From assembly GCA_021769295.1 (NCBI GenBank), contig JAETTD010000007.1, positions 38,173 to 102,172 of the forward strand: 64,000 nt of DNA. The letters are read 5' to 3'. Origin of the DNA: Bacillota bacterium (GTDB lineage: Bacteria > Bacillota > Clostridia > Peptostreptococcales > Anaerovoracaceae). Below the pieces are notes generated by a model. It was not told where the DNA came from. It saw only the letters and a list, made by a program, of their open reading frames with translations, and did not search any database. The translations under genes and the position numbers were made by a program. Shown one piece after another: positions 43,313-52,167 of this stretch; within the stretch, counting starts at the first letter, position 1, and every line of letters starts with the position of its first letter.

Positions 43313-44125
43313 TTATCCCACTTTTCTTTCCAAGCGCAGTTTATCTGCTATTATGGCGATAAATTCACTGTTTGTAGGCTTGCCCTTATCCGTCTTTACC
43401 GTATATCCGAAGAGTGAATCCAAGGTTTCGAGCTTTCCTCTGTTCCATGCTATTTCAATGGCATGTCTTATGGCTCTCTCAACCCTGCTTGGAGTGGTAT
43501 TGTTCATTGCAGCGATTGCAGGATACAGTTCTTTTGTTATTGCGCTCAAAAAGTCCATGTTGTTTACCACAAGGGTTATAGCGTCTCTCAGATATTGATA
43601 TCCTTTGATATGAGCTGGCACTCCCACTTCGTGTATCAGGTTGGTGATGTCTATCTCCAAATCGTTATTTAAAAGAGAATCCTTCATCACCAGGGATTTA
43701 CGCAGGTTGGAACTGTTTTCTCCGCCTTGCGGCATTCCTTCCAGTGCGTCGTTTATCTGATTTATCCGTTTAGTCAGCATGCTGAGGTTTACAGGCTTTA
43801 CAAGATAATATTGCGCTCCCAGCGACATCGCTTTCTGTATCATGGAGTCTTGTCCCACTGCAGAAGTCATGATTACCCTCGGATATTTTTTAAGTTCTGC
43901 GCTGTTCAATGCCTCAAGCACTCCGAAACCGTCAAGGTGAGGCATTATTAAATCCAATATTAGAATATCAGGGCATTCTTGCTGAGAATTCAAGTATTCC
44001 ATTGCTTTGACGCCGTCAGGCGCAGTAAAAATGACCTCCATGTTATCTTGTTTTTTCAGATAATCCGTTACAACATCGCAAAAGTCCTGATTATCATCCA
44101 CTACTCCAATCTTGATTTTATTCAT
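43313..44125 (-). CDS. spo0A: Sporulation master regulator Spo0A
   Basis: A 270-residue response regulator that starts sporulation when phosphorylated. The receiver domain has Asp in [14 protein letters not shown] (about residue 56), the acidic pair in VVDDNQD, and Lys in YYLVKPVN (about 109). The C-terminal DNA-binding domain contains [12 protein letters not shown] and the recognition helix region [18 protein letters not shown]. An AGGAGGAAAA site precedes the ATG. It follows spoIVB, the conserved order. Confidence 0.97.
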   Translation of the reverse strand: MNKIKIGVVDDNQDFCDVVTDYLKKQDNMEVIFTAPDGVKAMEYLNSQQECPDILILDLIMPHLDGFGVLEALNSAELKKYPRVIMTSAVGQDSMIQKAMSLGAQYYLVKPVNLSMLTKRINQINDALEGMPQGGENSSNLRKSLVMKDSLLNNDLEIDITNLIHEVGVPAHIKGYQYLRDAITLVVNNMDFLSAITKELYPAIAAMNNTTPSRVERAIRHAIEIAWNRGKLETLDSLFGYTVKTDKGKPTNSEFIAIIADKLRLERKVG

Positions 44126-44276
44126 TTTTTCCTCCTATACACACAAAGATTTTCCCGTTTTGTCAAATTTTGCAAATCAAGTATAACCTAAGTGTAATAT
44201 AACCCCTGATTTTTTAGTGAATTATTTTCATTCTTTTTGTTACGACTTTCGACCTCAACCCATATTTTGTGCTTCA

Positions 44277-45338
44277 TTAGTACAAATTCCTGCATTCTTC
44301 TACCATCCACTCTGCAAAAATTCCGTATCCTTTTGTGGGATTGTTTACAAAAACATGGGTAACCGCTCCTACAATCCTGTTATTTTGTATGATAGGGCTT
44401 CCGCTCATGCCCTGCACTATACCTCCGCAGTATGCAAGCAGTCTTTCATCCGTAACTTCTATTTCCAATCCCTTGCCGCTCTCCTCTTTTTGCCTGTTGA
44501 CTTTCGTAATTTCTATTTCAAATTTTTCAACTTTTTGACCGTCAATGGTCGTGAGGATATAAGCGGGGCCCTCTTCTATCTGCTCCTGGGTAGCCATTAC
44601 CATGGGTTCAGCCATGTCAATGCCCTCAATATTGCTTCCGGCAGAATAAATCCCATATTGACAGTTTTTCTTTACTTCGCCCAAAGGCAGTTCATATTCA
44701 TAAAATATTCCTCTTATTTCACCGGGAACGCCGGCTTCTCCCTCTCTTATGGATTTTACTTCCGTTCTCAAAAGCTTGCCGTCTCCCGCTTCAAGAAGGG
44801 TGTTCGTTTTGCTTTCATATATTCCGTGGCCAAGGGCGGCAAAGACGTTGGTATCCGGGTCATAAAAGGACAAAGTGCCTATTCCTGCAATTTTCTCTTT
44901 TACCCAGATTCCTATCTTATACTTCCCGGTCTTATATTCTTTTACCGGCTCTACTTTGTAGTTGAAAACCTCGTCTTTTCTGCAAATCTGTATATCCACC
45001 GTGCCTCGGGCATCTTCTATTATTGAAGTTACATCTTCTGCATATAAGACTTCTTTTCCGTTTATCGAAAGGATTATATCACCTATCTGAATCCCAGCAT
45101 CATATCCGGGACTTACAATGCTGTCTTCCGTTTCTATTTCTTCAAGCCCCACTACGAGAACGCCTTTGACATTCATCCTTATGCCTACCGACTGCCCTCC
45201 CGGAATCAGCGTCTTTTCGCTGACTACTTCGACGGATGCCCGGGATTCGTTCATATTGTTTATTGCAACTCCTACAGCTCCTATAAAACCTATGGTAAGA
45301 CAAAAAACGATTATTGATTTTTTTAAGTTTTTACTCAT
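44277..45338 (-). CDS. spoIVB: SpoIVB peptidase
   Basis: A 353-residue forespore-made serine peptidase (family S55) secreted into the intermembrane space, where it starts the sigma-K checkpoint cascade. An N-terminal signal anchor (about residues 8-24) is followed by a PDZ domain (SPGYDAGIQIGDIILSING) and the catalytic domain. The catalytic His lies in ALGHGIYE and the Ser in GMSGSPIIQN. The ATG at 45338 follows AGAGG and clears the upstream gene; an in-frame codon at 45380 is rejected. Next to spo0A. Confidence 0.95.
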   Translation of the reverse strand: MSKNLKKSIIVFCLTIGFIGAVGVAINNMNESRASVEVVSEKTLIPGGQSVGIRMNVKGVLVVGLEEIETEDSIVSPGYDAGIQIGDIILSINGKEVLYAEDVTSIIEDARGTVDIQICRKDEVFNYKVEPVKEYKTGKYKIGIWVKEKIAGIGTLSFYDPDTNVFAALGHGIYESKTNTLLEAGDGKLLRTEVKSIREGEAGVPGEIRGIFYEYELPLGEVKKNCQYGIYSAGSNIEGIDMAEPMVMATQEQIEEGPAYILTTIDGQKVEKFEIEITKVNRQKEESGKGLEIEVTDERLLAYCGGIVQGMSGSPIIQNNRIVGAVTHVFVNNPTKGYGIFAEWMVEECRNLY

Positions 45339-45348
45339 GAAAATGCCT

Positions 45349-45804
45349 CTAACTTTCAAAGTCTTGCAAAAGCGCAGCAAGTTCTTCCTGGCTGTTTACC
45401 TTAACTCCCTTCTCAAAAGCAAGCTGATCATCGGGAGGAAGAAACTCATACAATATATCCGTAGCTTCCAGCTTTACCTCATTGCCTTTTTCGTCTACAA
45501 AATACACGGAAATATTTTCGCCGTCTTTCCTAACTAAATAATATGATCCGCCTTGGTCGCTGATGTCTGTGTTTTGTTTATCATCCACGGGAGATTCGGT
45601 ATCGATATTTTTCTTTGGTTTTGTTACCTCGTCGTTGTTGGTTTTCTCATTGTCAGATACCTCCGTATCGGTGCTTACCTTTACCTCTTTCCCGTCTGCC
45701 GGGGCATCTTTTGGCCAAAGCAACGCAATTATGAGAAGGCACAACGTAACTATCAAAGCAGCATATATAAAAGTCCTGTAATTTTTCTTTCGTCTTGCAA
45801 ACAT
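45349..45804 (-). CDS. BofC C-terminal-domain-like protein
   Basis: A 151-residue protein with one N-terminal transmembrane helix (about residues 12-30), a low-complexity polar linker (residues 35-85) and a C-terminal domain. That domain begins YYLVRKDGENISVYFVDEKG and ends LPPDDQLAFEKGVKV plus EELAALLQD. The domain resembles the BofC C-terminal domain. In Bacillus, BofC inhibits SpoIVB. Here the gene lies 10 bases upstream of spoIVB in the same direction, which supports a role in controlling it. Start chosen at ATG 45804 after GAGGTGATA. Confidence 0.68.
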   Translation of the reverse strand: MFARRKKNYRTFIYAALIVTLCLLIIALLWPKDAPADGKEVKVSTDTEVSDNEKTNNDEVTKPKKNIDTESPVDDKQNTDISDQGGSYYLVRKDGENISVYFVDEKGNEVKLEATDILYEFLPPDDQLAFEKGVKVNSQEELAALLQDFES

Positions 45805-45845
45805 TTTTATCACCTCGTGACTATTGTTTACGAAACTGGAAAATA

Positions 45846-46499
45846 TTATACGGTTATATATTCCTTCATGCTTTCAAAAGTCTTTTCGCCTATTCCCTTC
45901 ACGTTTTTCAAGTCTTCCAAAGAATTAAACCTTCCGTTGTTTTGCCTGTATTCGATTATTTTCTGCGCAGTTGCGGGTCCTATCCCCGGCACTGTCTGCA
46001 GCTCCGAGGCATCTGCCTTATTTATATTTACTTTTCCGGCTTCGGTCGATTGTCCCTGATGTTGCACTTCCTGGCTCTCATTGAGAGAATATATTATTAC
46101 TTTCTGTCCGTCGCTGACCTCCTCCGCCCTGTTCAGTTCTCTTATGTCAGCGTCTTCCGTAATGCCTCCCGCTTTTTCAATGAGCTGAAAAAGCCTTGTA
46201 CCTGCCTCCACCTTGTAAACTCCGGGATTCAATACACAGCCGCTTATATCTACGTAAATATCCGAGCTCTCGTGATTTTCCCCTTCTTCCGTTTCTTTGT
46301 TTTCCTCAACCGTAATATCGGAAACATCCTTACCCGCATCTTCTTTTAAAGCCTCTTTATCACTCCCTCCTAAAATCCAGAAAAGCAAAAGAGCAGCTGC
46401 TACCGTTATAGGCAGGGCTGCTCTTTTTATGCTCTCTTTGTTTAAAATCAAAAACTCTTTTAAATCATTCAGATTTTTAATCTGCTTTAACTTTTCCAT
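45846..46499 (-). CDS. ComEA-like DNA-binding protein
   Basis: A 217-residue protein with one transmembrane helix (about residues 26-42). An SLBB domain (IYVDISGCVLNPGVYKV, about residues 82-140) is followed by a C-terminal double helix-hairpin-helix (INKADASELQTVPGIGPATA and VKGIGEKTFESMK). This is the ComEA layout, the surface DNA receptor of competence uptake. No other com gene is nearby, so its role in uptake is inferred. Confidence 0.85.
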   Translation of the reverse strand: MEKLKQIKNLNDLKEFLILNKESIKRAALPITVAAALLLFWILGGSDKEALKEDAGKDVSDITVEENKETEEGENHESSDIYVDISGCVLNPGVYKVEAGTRLFQLIEKAGGITEDADIRELNRAEEVSDGQKVIIYSLNESQEVQHQGQSTEAGKVNINKADASELQTVPGIGPATAQKIIEYRQNNGRFNSLEDLKNVKGIGEKTFESMKEYITV

Positions 46500-46553
46500 A
46501 TCCCCTGCACCCCTTTTACAGAATTTTACATTCAGATGCGGGATATGTCAAGC

Positions 46554-47234
46554 TTAAAATTGTAAATTATTGTAAAAATTTATTTCTCTGCGCTCGACTT
46601 CCATTTCGTATCTCGGAATATCAATTTGGGCAAAGCTGCAAAAAGAAGCGATTACCAACTCCGGACTGCAATTTGAAAAGCTGCCGCAATCAAGAAGCAT
46701 ACTGAGCTTTATTCCGTGTTCAGATGCTTTCCCTTCAAGCTTTCTTATCATCCTCTTTATATCCACAGCCACCATTTTCTTATCTTTCTTCTGCCTTTTC
46801 ATGGCCGTAATTTCCTCTTGAGCCAAGTATCCGTCAATACACTTTTTCAAGTCGCTTTCTGAAAGGACATAAGGAATCGTAACGCTGTATTCGGCGCTTT
46901 CGCATGATGCCGCAAGGAATTTGATTTCTCCGTCTATTCCTTTGCACCACTGCAAATCAAGGCCGTCGGGCATTTCGTTCTTTAAAAGCTCGTATATTTC
47001 TTCCGTTTCATATTTCTTATCGGTTTCAAATTCCAGAAGCTCGCAGCAGCTGCTGTATCCCAAAGATAAGGGCTGGGCAAATCCAAGCTTAGGATGAGGG
47101 TTAAAGCCCTGGGAATATCTTAACTGTATACCGCTCTTGCGAAAAGCTCTTTTGAAAAATCTAAGCAAATCCAAATGAGATGTATATTTTGCATATCCGT
47201 TCTTGCTAAACCTGACAACATATCTTTCAGCCAT
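46554..47234 (-). CDS. TIGR03936 (DUF2344) radical SAM-linked protein
   Basis: A 226-residue protein of the DUF2344/TIGR03936 family, with the N-terminal VRFSKNGYAKYTSHLDLLRF and SQGFNPHPKLGFAQPLSLG motifs. It always accompanies the TIGR03960 radical SAM protein and is sometimes fused to it. The joint function is unknown; the context near ribosomal protein genes suggests RNA or ribosome modification. It overlaps the radical SAM gene by 8 bases. Confidence 0.9.
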   Translation of the reverse strand: MAERYVVRFSKNGYAKYTSHLDLLRFFKRAFRKSGIQLRYSQGFNPHPKLGFAQPLSLGYSSCCELLEFETDKKYETEEIYELLKNEMPDGLDLQWCKGIDGEIKFLAASCESAEYSVTIPYVLSESDLKKCIDGYLAQEEITAMKRQKKDKKMVAVDIKRMIRKLEGKASEHGIKLSMLLDCGSFSNCSPELVIASFCSFAQIDIPRYEMEVERREINFYNNLQF

Positions 47235-49077
47235 ATATTCCCTCCAATTTACAATCTACCCGTCTGTTTATTCCGCAGCCTACGCACCCATATCTGCAGT
47301 CTGAAGTAGTAGCTCCTTTATATGCCTTATGCTTTTCTGACATAAGGAACTTTTTGCTTACGCCGCACCGGATATGTTCCCAAGGCAGTATTTCGTCTTC
47401 TTGCCTCTCCCTGTAAGCATAAAACTCCGGCAATATGCCGCTGCTTTTAAAGGCTTCCTTCCATTTTTCAGGATAGAAATGTTCCGACCAGCCGTCAAGT
47501 CTGCATCCCAGCTGATGAGCTTTAAGCAGGGCTTTCCCCGTTCTCCTGTCGCCTCGTGCAAATACGGCCTCGCATACGCTTGTATAGCTGTCGTGGTAAT
47601 TAAAAGTAACTCCTTTTATTTTCAGTCTTTGTTCAAGGTATCTGTGTTTTGCTTCAAATTCTTCCGGCGTGTTCTGTCTTTCCCACTGGAAAGGAGTATC
47701 AGCTTTCGGCACAAAGTTGGAAACGCTGACCGTTAAACGGAATCGGCCTCCTTTCGGGCCATTGTATTTTTTGTTTATATCTATTATGTTTTTGGCGATT
47801 TGAGCAATTCCGTCCAAATCTTCTTCGGTTTCCGTAGGAAGTCCTATCATAAAATAAAGCTTGATATGCCTCCATCCAAGCTCTATGGCCTGCTCTACGG
47901 AAGTGTATATATCCTCTTCGGTTACACCTTTGTTTATAACGTCTCTCAGCCTCTGGGTTCCGGCTTCCGGCGCATATGTAAGTCCGGATTTTTTGTACTC
48001 CTGTATCTTATTCAGGACTTCAAAGGCAAATTTATCAATTCTGAGCGAAGGAAGGGAAAGAGACACGTTATTTGACTTACAATAATCCATAAGTTCCAAG
48101 GTCAGATCATGAAAATCGGAATAATCGCTTGTGGAAAGGGATAGGAGCGAAAGCTCATCGTTTCCCGTAGCTTCAATCTGCGCCTTTGCAAGCTCAATTA
48201 TCTTGTCCTTGCTTCTTTCTCTCACCGGCCTGTAAATCATTCCGGCCTGACAGAACCTGCACCCCCTTGTACATCCTCTGAAAGTCTCCACAACCGCCCT
48301 GTCATGCACTGCTTCTACCATTGGAATTACAGGTTTTACAGGGAAATCCAGCGATTCGGTTTCCGGGATAATGTTTCTAAGAACATATTCCGGGGCGTTT
48401 TCATTAAGTTTACATAATGATTTTATCGTTCCATTATTGTTATACTCAAAATCATAGAAAGACGGAACGTACACGCCCTCAAGCTTGCACGCTCTCTCCA
48501 AAAATTCCCGCTTACTAAGGTTTTCTTTTTTGCATTGAGCATAGAGTTCCAGCACTTCAGGCAGAAGCTCTTCTCCGTCGCCGATAAGAAACATATCCAT
48601 AAAATCCGCCAGAGGTTCAGGATTGAAGGCGCACGGTCCTCCCGCAGCTATTATCGGAAATTCTTCTCCTCTTTCTTTGGACAAAAGCGGAATATGAGCC
48701 AAATCCAGCATGTTAAGTACAGTCGTAAATGACATTTCGTATTGCAGTGTAAAGCCTACCATGTCCATATCTTTAAGGGGAGTCTTGGTTTCCAGAGTAA
48801 ACAGCGGAACCCCTTCTTTTTTCATCAGACTCTCCATGTCCGGCGCCGGCGCAAACACCCTTTCGCAATACAGGTTTTCTCTTTTATTTACCGTATTGTA
48901 GAGGATCTGCATTCCCAGATATGACATTCCTATCTCATATAAATCGGGAAATGCAAACGCCATGCGTGTTTCGATATTTTCGATATTCTTTTTTATTGAA
49001 TTGACTTCTCCGCCTATATATCTGCCCGGCTTCTCTATCTGTTTAAAAATATGGTCGAGTTTCTTTTGCAACTCCAT
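47227..49077 (-). CDS. TIGR03960 B12-binding-like radical SAM protein
   Basis: A 616-residue radical SAM protein. The N-terminal half has a B12-binding-like fold (ADFMDMFLIGDGEEL at about residue 160). The cluster motif C-x3-C-x2-C is in RGCTRGCRFCQAG at about 268-280, followed by the TIM-barrel core (LSLSTSDYSD). The C-terminus has an additional Cys group, DCRYGCVGCGINRR. The substrate is unknown. It is paired with the DUF2344 protein downstream. Confidence 0.92.
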   Translation of the reverse strand: MELQKKLDHIFKQIEKPGRYIGGEVNSIKKNIENIETRMAFAFPDLYEIGMSYLGMQILYNTVNKRENLYCERVFAPAPDMESLMKKEGVPLFTLETKTPLKDMDMVGFTLQYEMSFTTVLNMLDLAHIPLLSKERGEEFPIIAAGGPCAFNPEPLADFMDMFLIGDGEELLPEVLELYAQCKKENLSKREFLERACKLEGVYVPSFYDFEYNNNGTIKSLCKLNENAPEYVLRNIIPETESLDFPVKPVIPMVEAVHDRAVVETFRGCTRGCRFCQAGMIYRPVRERSKDKIIELAKAQIEATGNDELSLLSLSTSDYSDFHDLTLELMDYCKSNNVSLSLPSLRIDKFAFEVLNKIQEYKKSGLTYAPEAGTQRLRDVINKGVTEEDIYTSVEQAIELGWRHIKLYFMIGLPTETEEDLDGIAQIAKNIIDINKKYNGPKGGRFRLTVSVSNFVPKADTPFQWERQNTPEEFEAKHRYLEQRLKIKGVTFNYHDSYTSVCEAVFARGDRRTGKALLKAHQLGCRLDGWSEHFYPEKWKEAFKSSGILPEFYAYRERQEDEILPWEHIRCGVSKKFLMSEKHKAYKGATTSDCRYGCVGCGINRRVDCKLEGIYG

Positions 49078-49109
49078 TAAAAGTTCTCCTTTGTCTTGTT
49101 TGTATCTGT

Positions 49110-49631
49110 TTATCGTAAAAGCTCGTCAAAACTCTTTCCCATTATTTTGGAAATCTCATCAAGGAGCTTTTGCGTTTCTTCCTTCTTCTTTAAAATTCTT
49201 TCTCTTACCTCCGGCGAATCGGGTGCTTTATTTAAGATATAGTCTATTCTTTCGTCAAGTCCGACGTATTTGTTCTCCTTTACAACTCTGTCTGCTATGC
49301 ACACTATATCGCATTCGTTGAGCTTGTCCACAGAATTGTACTTCGAATATTTCATATGCGCCTTTACTATTTCTGCCTCATCGTCATATCCGAGACTTTT
49401 CAATATCTCATATCCTACCATATCATGTTTGTCTTCTATTCGGGCCACATCATGTACAAGTCCCGCACCCCTTACAAGGCTCACATCTAAGCTGTAACCG
49501 TGTTTATCAAGCTCCGTGGCCAATTTTACGGCAACGTCCGAAACAGCCCTGCAATGGGCTATAACTTTGTCCGGAGTATGGTATTCTTTATATAAACTTT
49601 TTATCTCATCTTCCGAAATACGCTTAGTCAA
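49110..49631 (-). CDS. HD domain phosphohydrolase
   Basis: A 173-residue all-helical HD-fold hydrolase. Metal-binding residues are His in VIAHCRAV (about residue 24), the HD pair in LVHDVARIEDKHD (about 60), and a later His in VKAHMKYS (about 92) with Asp in CIADRVV. Related proteins cleave nucleotides. The start is a TTG at 49631 after AAGGTGA; no better start is visible. A C-terminal coiled-coil-like tail (RERILKKKEETQKLLDEI) is present. Confidence 0.82.
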   Translation of the reverse strand: MTKRISEDEIKSLYKEYHTPDKVIAHCRAVSDVAVKLATELDKHGYSLDVSLVRGAGLVHDVARIEDKHDMVGYEILKSLGYDDEAEIVKAHMKYSKYNSVDKLNECDIVCIADRVVKENKYVGLDERIDYILNKAPDSPEVRERILKKKEETQKLLDEISKIMGKSFDELLR

Positions 49632-49659
49632 ATATAGTCACCTTCTTTTTTATAGCTTT

Positions 49660-49866
49660 ATAAATCATTGCAATGGATTTACTCTTTTGAAGGGCAGATG
49701 TAAGCTCCGATGAAATTGCGAATCTTTGCAGCAGGAATTAAAATCTGTTTGAGCCTCCTTTTTCTGTTATATGGGAGGCGAGTTATTTTAATTCCCTGCA
49801 AAGAGAGAAATGAATCGCAGAGCTTACCTGCTCCTGAGAAGATGTAAATCAATTGCAATGATTTAT
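49660..49866. repeat. 207-bp imperfect palindrome (long hairpin)
   Basis: The two halves pair along almost their whole length. Outer arms 49660-49682 and 49844-49866 match with one mismatch; inner blocks GTAAGCTC, TCTTTGCAG, GGAATTAAAAT and GCCTCC match their inverted counterparts with small internal loops. It fills nearly the whole gap between the HD gene and the LytM-like gene. No open frame in it looks real. It may be a MITE-type element or a structured RNA. Confidence 0.8.
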
Positions 49867-49880
49867 TATTATACCACACC

Positions 49881-50381
49881 CTACTCTAAATGATAATAAA
49901 AATCTTTTTCTCCCGTGTTGTCAAATGTGCCTATTATATCGCCTTTTCTGACTTTTTCCCCGGTCACCACAGTCAGCGTATGAAGATTTCCGTAGATGGA
50001 AGTCTTTTCATCGTGCTTAATTTTAACACATACTCCAAGTTCTCTGTCAATGCCCGAATATATGACTTCACCGCCGGATGTGGCATGAACCGCCGAAGTC
50101 TTATCATCAGAAGTTTTATCTATAGGCTCGGAAAATTTACCGGCCTCACTTGCATTTGTCAAGGCCGTGTTTATTGATGCCGGAGCGTCGGCTGCTTTCA
50201 TAAGCAAATCGCTTCCTGCTTCCCTGATTTCTTCCAAAGAATAATCTCTTTGCGCCTGCTTGGCAATTTCCTCTTTTACTTTATCTATCCTTTCACCGCC
50301 TATCATGGCAGAGCCCCTTATCAAAGCGAATATGGCAAGACATGCTACAGCCTGAACCAATATCTTATCATTATACTTCAT
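49881..50381 (-). CDS. Degenerate M23/LytM-domain membrane protein (SpoIVFA/SpoIIQ-like)
   Basis: A 166-residue protein with one N-terminal transmembrane helix (about residues 8-24), a helical linker, and a C-terminal LytM fold from HATSGGEVIYSGID to the end. The zinc-binding residues are not conserved: the usual HLHFE motif reads YYHLE, and the N-terminal HxxxD is absent. It is therefore probably not a hydrolase. Degenerate LytM proteins with one helix include SpoIVFA and SpoIIQ of sporulation. In Bacillus spoIVFA flanks the rplU-rpmA-obg cluster, and this gene follows obg. Strong AGGAGGTG site at the ATG 50381. Confidence 0.7.
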   Translation of the reverse strand: MKYNDKILVQAVACLAIFALIRGSAMIGGERIDKVKEEIAKQAQRDYSLEEIREAGSDLLMKAADAPASINTALTNASEAGKFSEPIDKTSDDKTSAVHATSGGEVIYSGIDRELGVCVKIKHDEKTSIYGNLHTLTVVTGEKVRKGDIIGTFDNTGEKDFYYHLE

Positions 50382-50509
50382 GGCGCACCTCCTCTTTTCA
50401 ATATTATGAGAATGCACCGCTTCGTATGTTGGTTTGTTTTAGTGGTCTTGGCAAGAAAAAATGCTGAGGCAGGCGATTTATTTTCGTCCACCCCAACATT
50501 TATTACGTT

Positions 50510-51808
50510 TTACTCATCCCAGTATTCCATATCGTAGTCTTCTATTCGTATAAAGTCGCCTTCCTCAAGACCCATTTCCTTAAGTTTCTCTATTGCGCCT
50601 TTTCCTTCAATATACTTGTACAGATACCTTAATGAACCCATGTCGTTGAAATTGGTTGAGCGGAAAATCTTGCTGAGCTGTTTGCCTTCCAGCGTATACA
50701 CATCGTCTGTCTCATCATACCCTACGGTTATATCTCTGTAAGTAGGATCCTTGTCTTCGCTTTCAAAGTCGAAGTATTCATACGAATCCTCTTCTTCCGG
50801 CGGATTTGCCTCAATTTTGCGAAGTTCTTCGAGAGCGGCGCTTAAAATTTCCTTAACACCCATGTTCAAAGGCGCCGACATAGGGAAAACCTTATAACCT
50901 TTGGCTTCCACATATTCTTTAAAATCTTTATACTCTTCAGAATCCTCATCAACCATATCGATTTTGTTTGCAGCTACAAGCTGAGGTTTTTTCAGTATCT
51001 TCGGACTGTAGGTCTCAAGCTCTTTATTTATCTTATCAAAATCCTCTTTAGGGTTTCTTCCTTCACTTCCCGAAACATCCACAACATGAATGAGCACTTT
51101 CGTCCGCTCTATATGCTTCAGAAATCTGAATCCAAGGCCCAATCCTTCGCTTGCGCCTTCGATGATACCTGCAATATCAGCCATTACGAAACTGTCATCA
51201 TATATGTTTACAACTCCTAAATTAGGGTCTATGGTTGTAAAGTGATAATTGGCAATCTTAGGCTGTGCGCTTGTGGCAATAGACAGCAATGAGGATTTTC
51301 CCACATTTGGAAAACCTACAAGTCCAACATCTGCGATGAGCTTCATTTCGAGGATTACGCTTCTTTCTCTTGCTGCGCCTCCCGCTTCTGCAAAATTAGG
51401 CGCCTGCCGCACCGAATTTTTAAAATTCACATTGCCTCTGCCGCCTTTTCCGCCTTTTGCCGCAACAAAGCGCTGACCGTCTTCAGTCAAATCCTTCATA
51501 ACATGTCCCGTTTCTTCATCGATTACTACCGTTCCCATCGGTACCGCTATGATAAGATCCTGTCCCGCCTTTCCAAAGCGTTTTTTCTTCATGCCGTCCT
51601 GACCGTTTTCTGCCTCATACTTTCTTTTATAGCGAAAATCCATAAGCGTTCTCAAATTTCTGTCAGCGACAAATATCACGTCTCCGCCTTTTCCGCCGTC
51701 GCCGCCGTCAGGACCGCCTTCAGGCACGTAGGGCTCTCTTCTGAAAGTTACGGCACCGTTGCCTCCCTTGCCTGATTTAATTGTAATTTTGGCTCTATCT
51801 ACAAACAT
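50510..51808 (-). CDS. obg: GTPase Obg
   Basis: A 432-residue GTPase of ribosome assembly, also linked to the stringent response and sporulation. The N-terminal Gly-rich Obg fold covers residues 1-158. The G domain has GFPNVGKSSLL (about 165), DIAGIIEGA (about 211) and NKIDM (about 282). The C-terminal OCT domain starts near residue 350. It follows rpmA, the classical order, though a terminator lies between them. Confidence 0.96.
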   Translation of the reverse strand: MFVDRAKITIKSGKGGNGAVTFRREPYVPEGGPDGGDGGKGGDVIFVADRNLRTLMDFRYKRKYEAENGQDGMKKKRFGKAGQDLIIAVPMGTVVIDEETGHVMKDLTEDGQRFVAAKGGKGGRGNVNFKNSVRQAPNFAEAGGAARERSVILEMKLIADVGLVGFPNVGKSSLLSIATSAQPKIANYHFTTIDPNLGVVNIYDDSFVMADIAGIIEGASEGLGLGFRFLKHIERTKVLIHVVDVSGSEGRNPKEDFDKINKELETYSPKILKKPQLVAANKIDMVDEDSEEYKDFKEYVEAKGYKVFPMSAPLNMGVKEILSAALEELRKIEANPPEEEDSYEYFDFESEDKDPTYRDITVGYDETDDVYTLEGKQLSKIFRSTNFNDMGSLRYLYKYIEGKGAIEKLKEMGLEEGDFIRIEDYDMEYWDE

Positions 51809-51836
51809 TTTGTGAACCTCCTATTACTTTTATAAA

Positions 51837-51868
51837 AAAGCCCTGTAAAAAATAGATTACAGGGCTTT
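51837..51868 (-). terminator. Terminator after rpmA
   Basis: A perfect 12-bp stem (51837-51848 with 51857-51868) with an 8-nt loop, followed on the minus strand by six T. It is 9 bases beyond the rpmA stop and may limit readthrough into obg. Confidence 0.85.
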
Positions 51869-51877
51869 AATCTCTAA

Positions 51878-52138
51878 TTAAGCTTCTTTTGGATAAACAC
51901 TTACTTGCTTTCTGTTTCTGTCTTTTCTTTCGAACTTAACTGCTCCGTCTATCTTGGCAAATAGAGTATCGTCTCCGCCGATACCAACGTTATTGCCCGG
52001 GTGGAACTTAGTTCCTCTCTGTCTAACCAAAATGCTTCCGGCGCTTACAAATTGTCCGTCTCCGGCTTTCAGTCCAAGACGTTTGGACTCGGAGTCACGA
52101 CCGTTTTTGGAGCTACCTACACCTTTTTTACTTGCCAT
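51878..52138 (-). CDS. rpmA: Ribosomal protein bL27
   Basis: An 86-residue 50S protein near the peptidyl transferase centre. The sequence starts directly at [18 protein letters not shown]. An in-frame TAG five codons upstream and an AGGAGGCGAA site fix this start. Most Firmicutes L27 proteins carry an extra nine or so residues that are cleaved by the Prp protease; here they are absent. No prp/ysxB gene lies in the 29-base gap to rplU. Confidence 0.97.
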   Translation of the reverse strand: MASKKGVGSSKNGRDSESKRLGLKAGDGQFVSAGSILVRQRGTKFHPGNNVGIGGDDTLFAKIDGAVKFERKDRNRKQVSVYPKEA

Positions 52139-52167
52139 TAAATTCGCCTCCTAACTATATTGGCAGA

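Noticed and set aside
44126..44276. Spo0A box upstream of spo0A
   Set aside because: Only a one-mismatch GGTCGAA at about 44247 was found and no clear sigma-H promoter could be placed, so it is not reported as a feature.
49679..49879. Minus-strand open frame of 66 codons
   Set aside because: It lies inside the 207-bp palindrome; composition and position do not support a protein.
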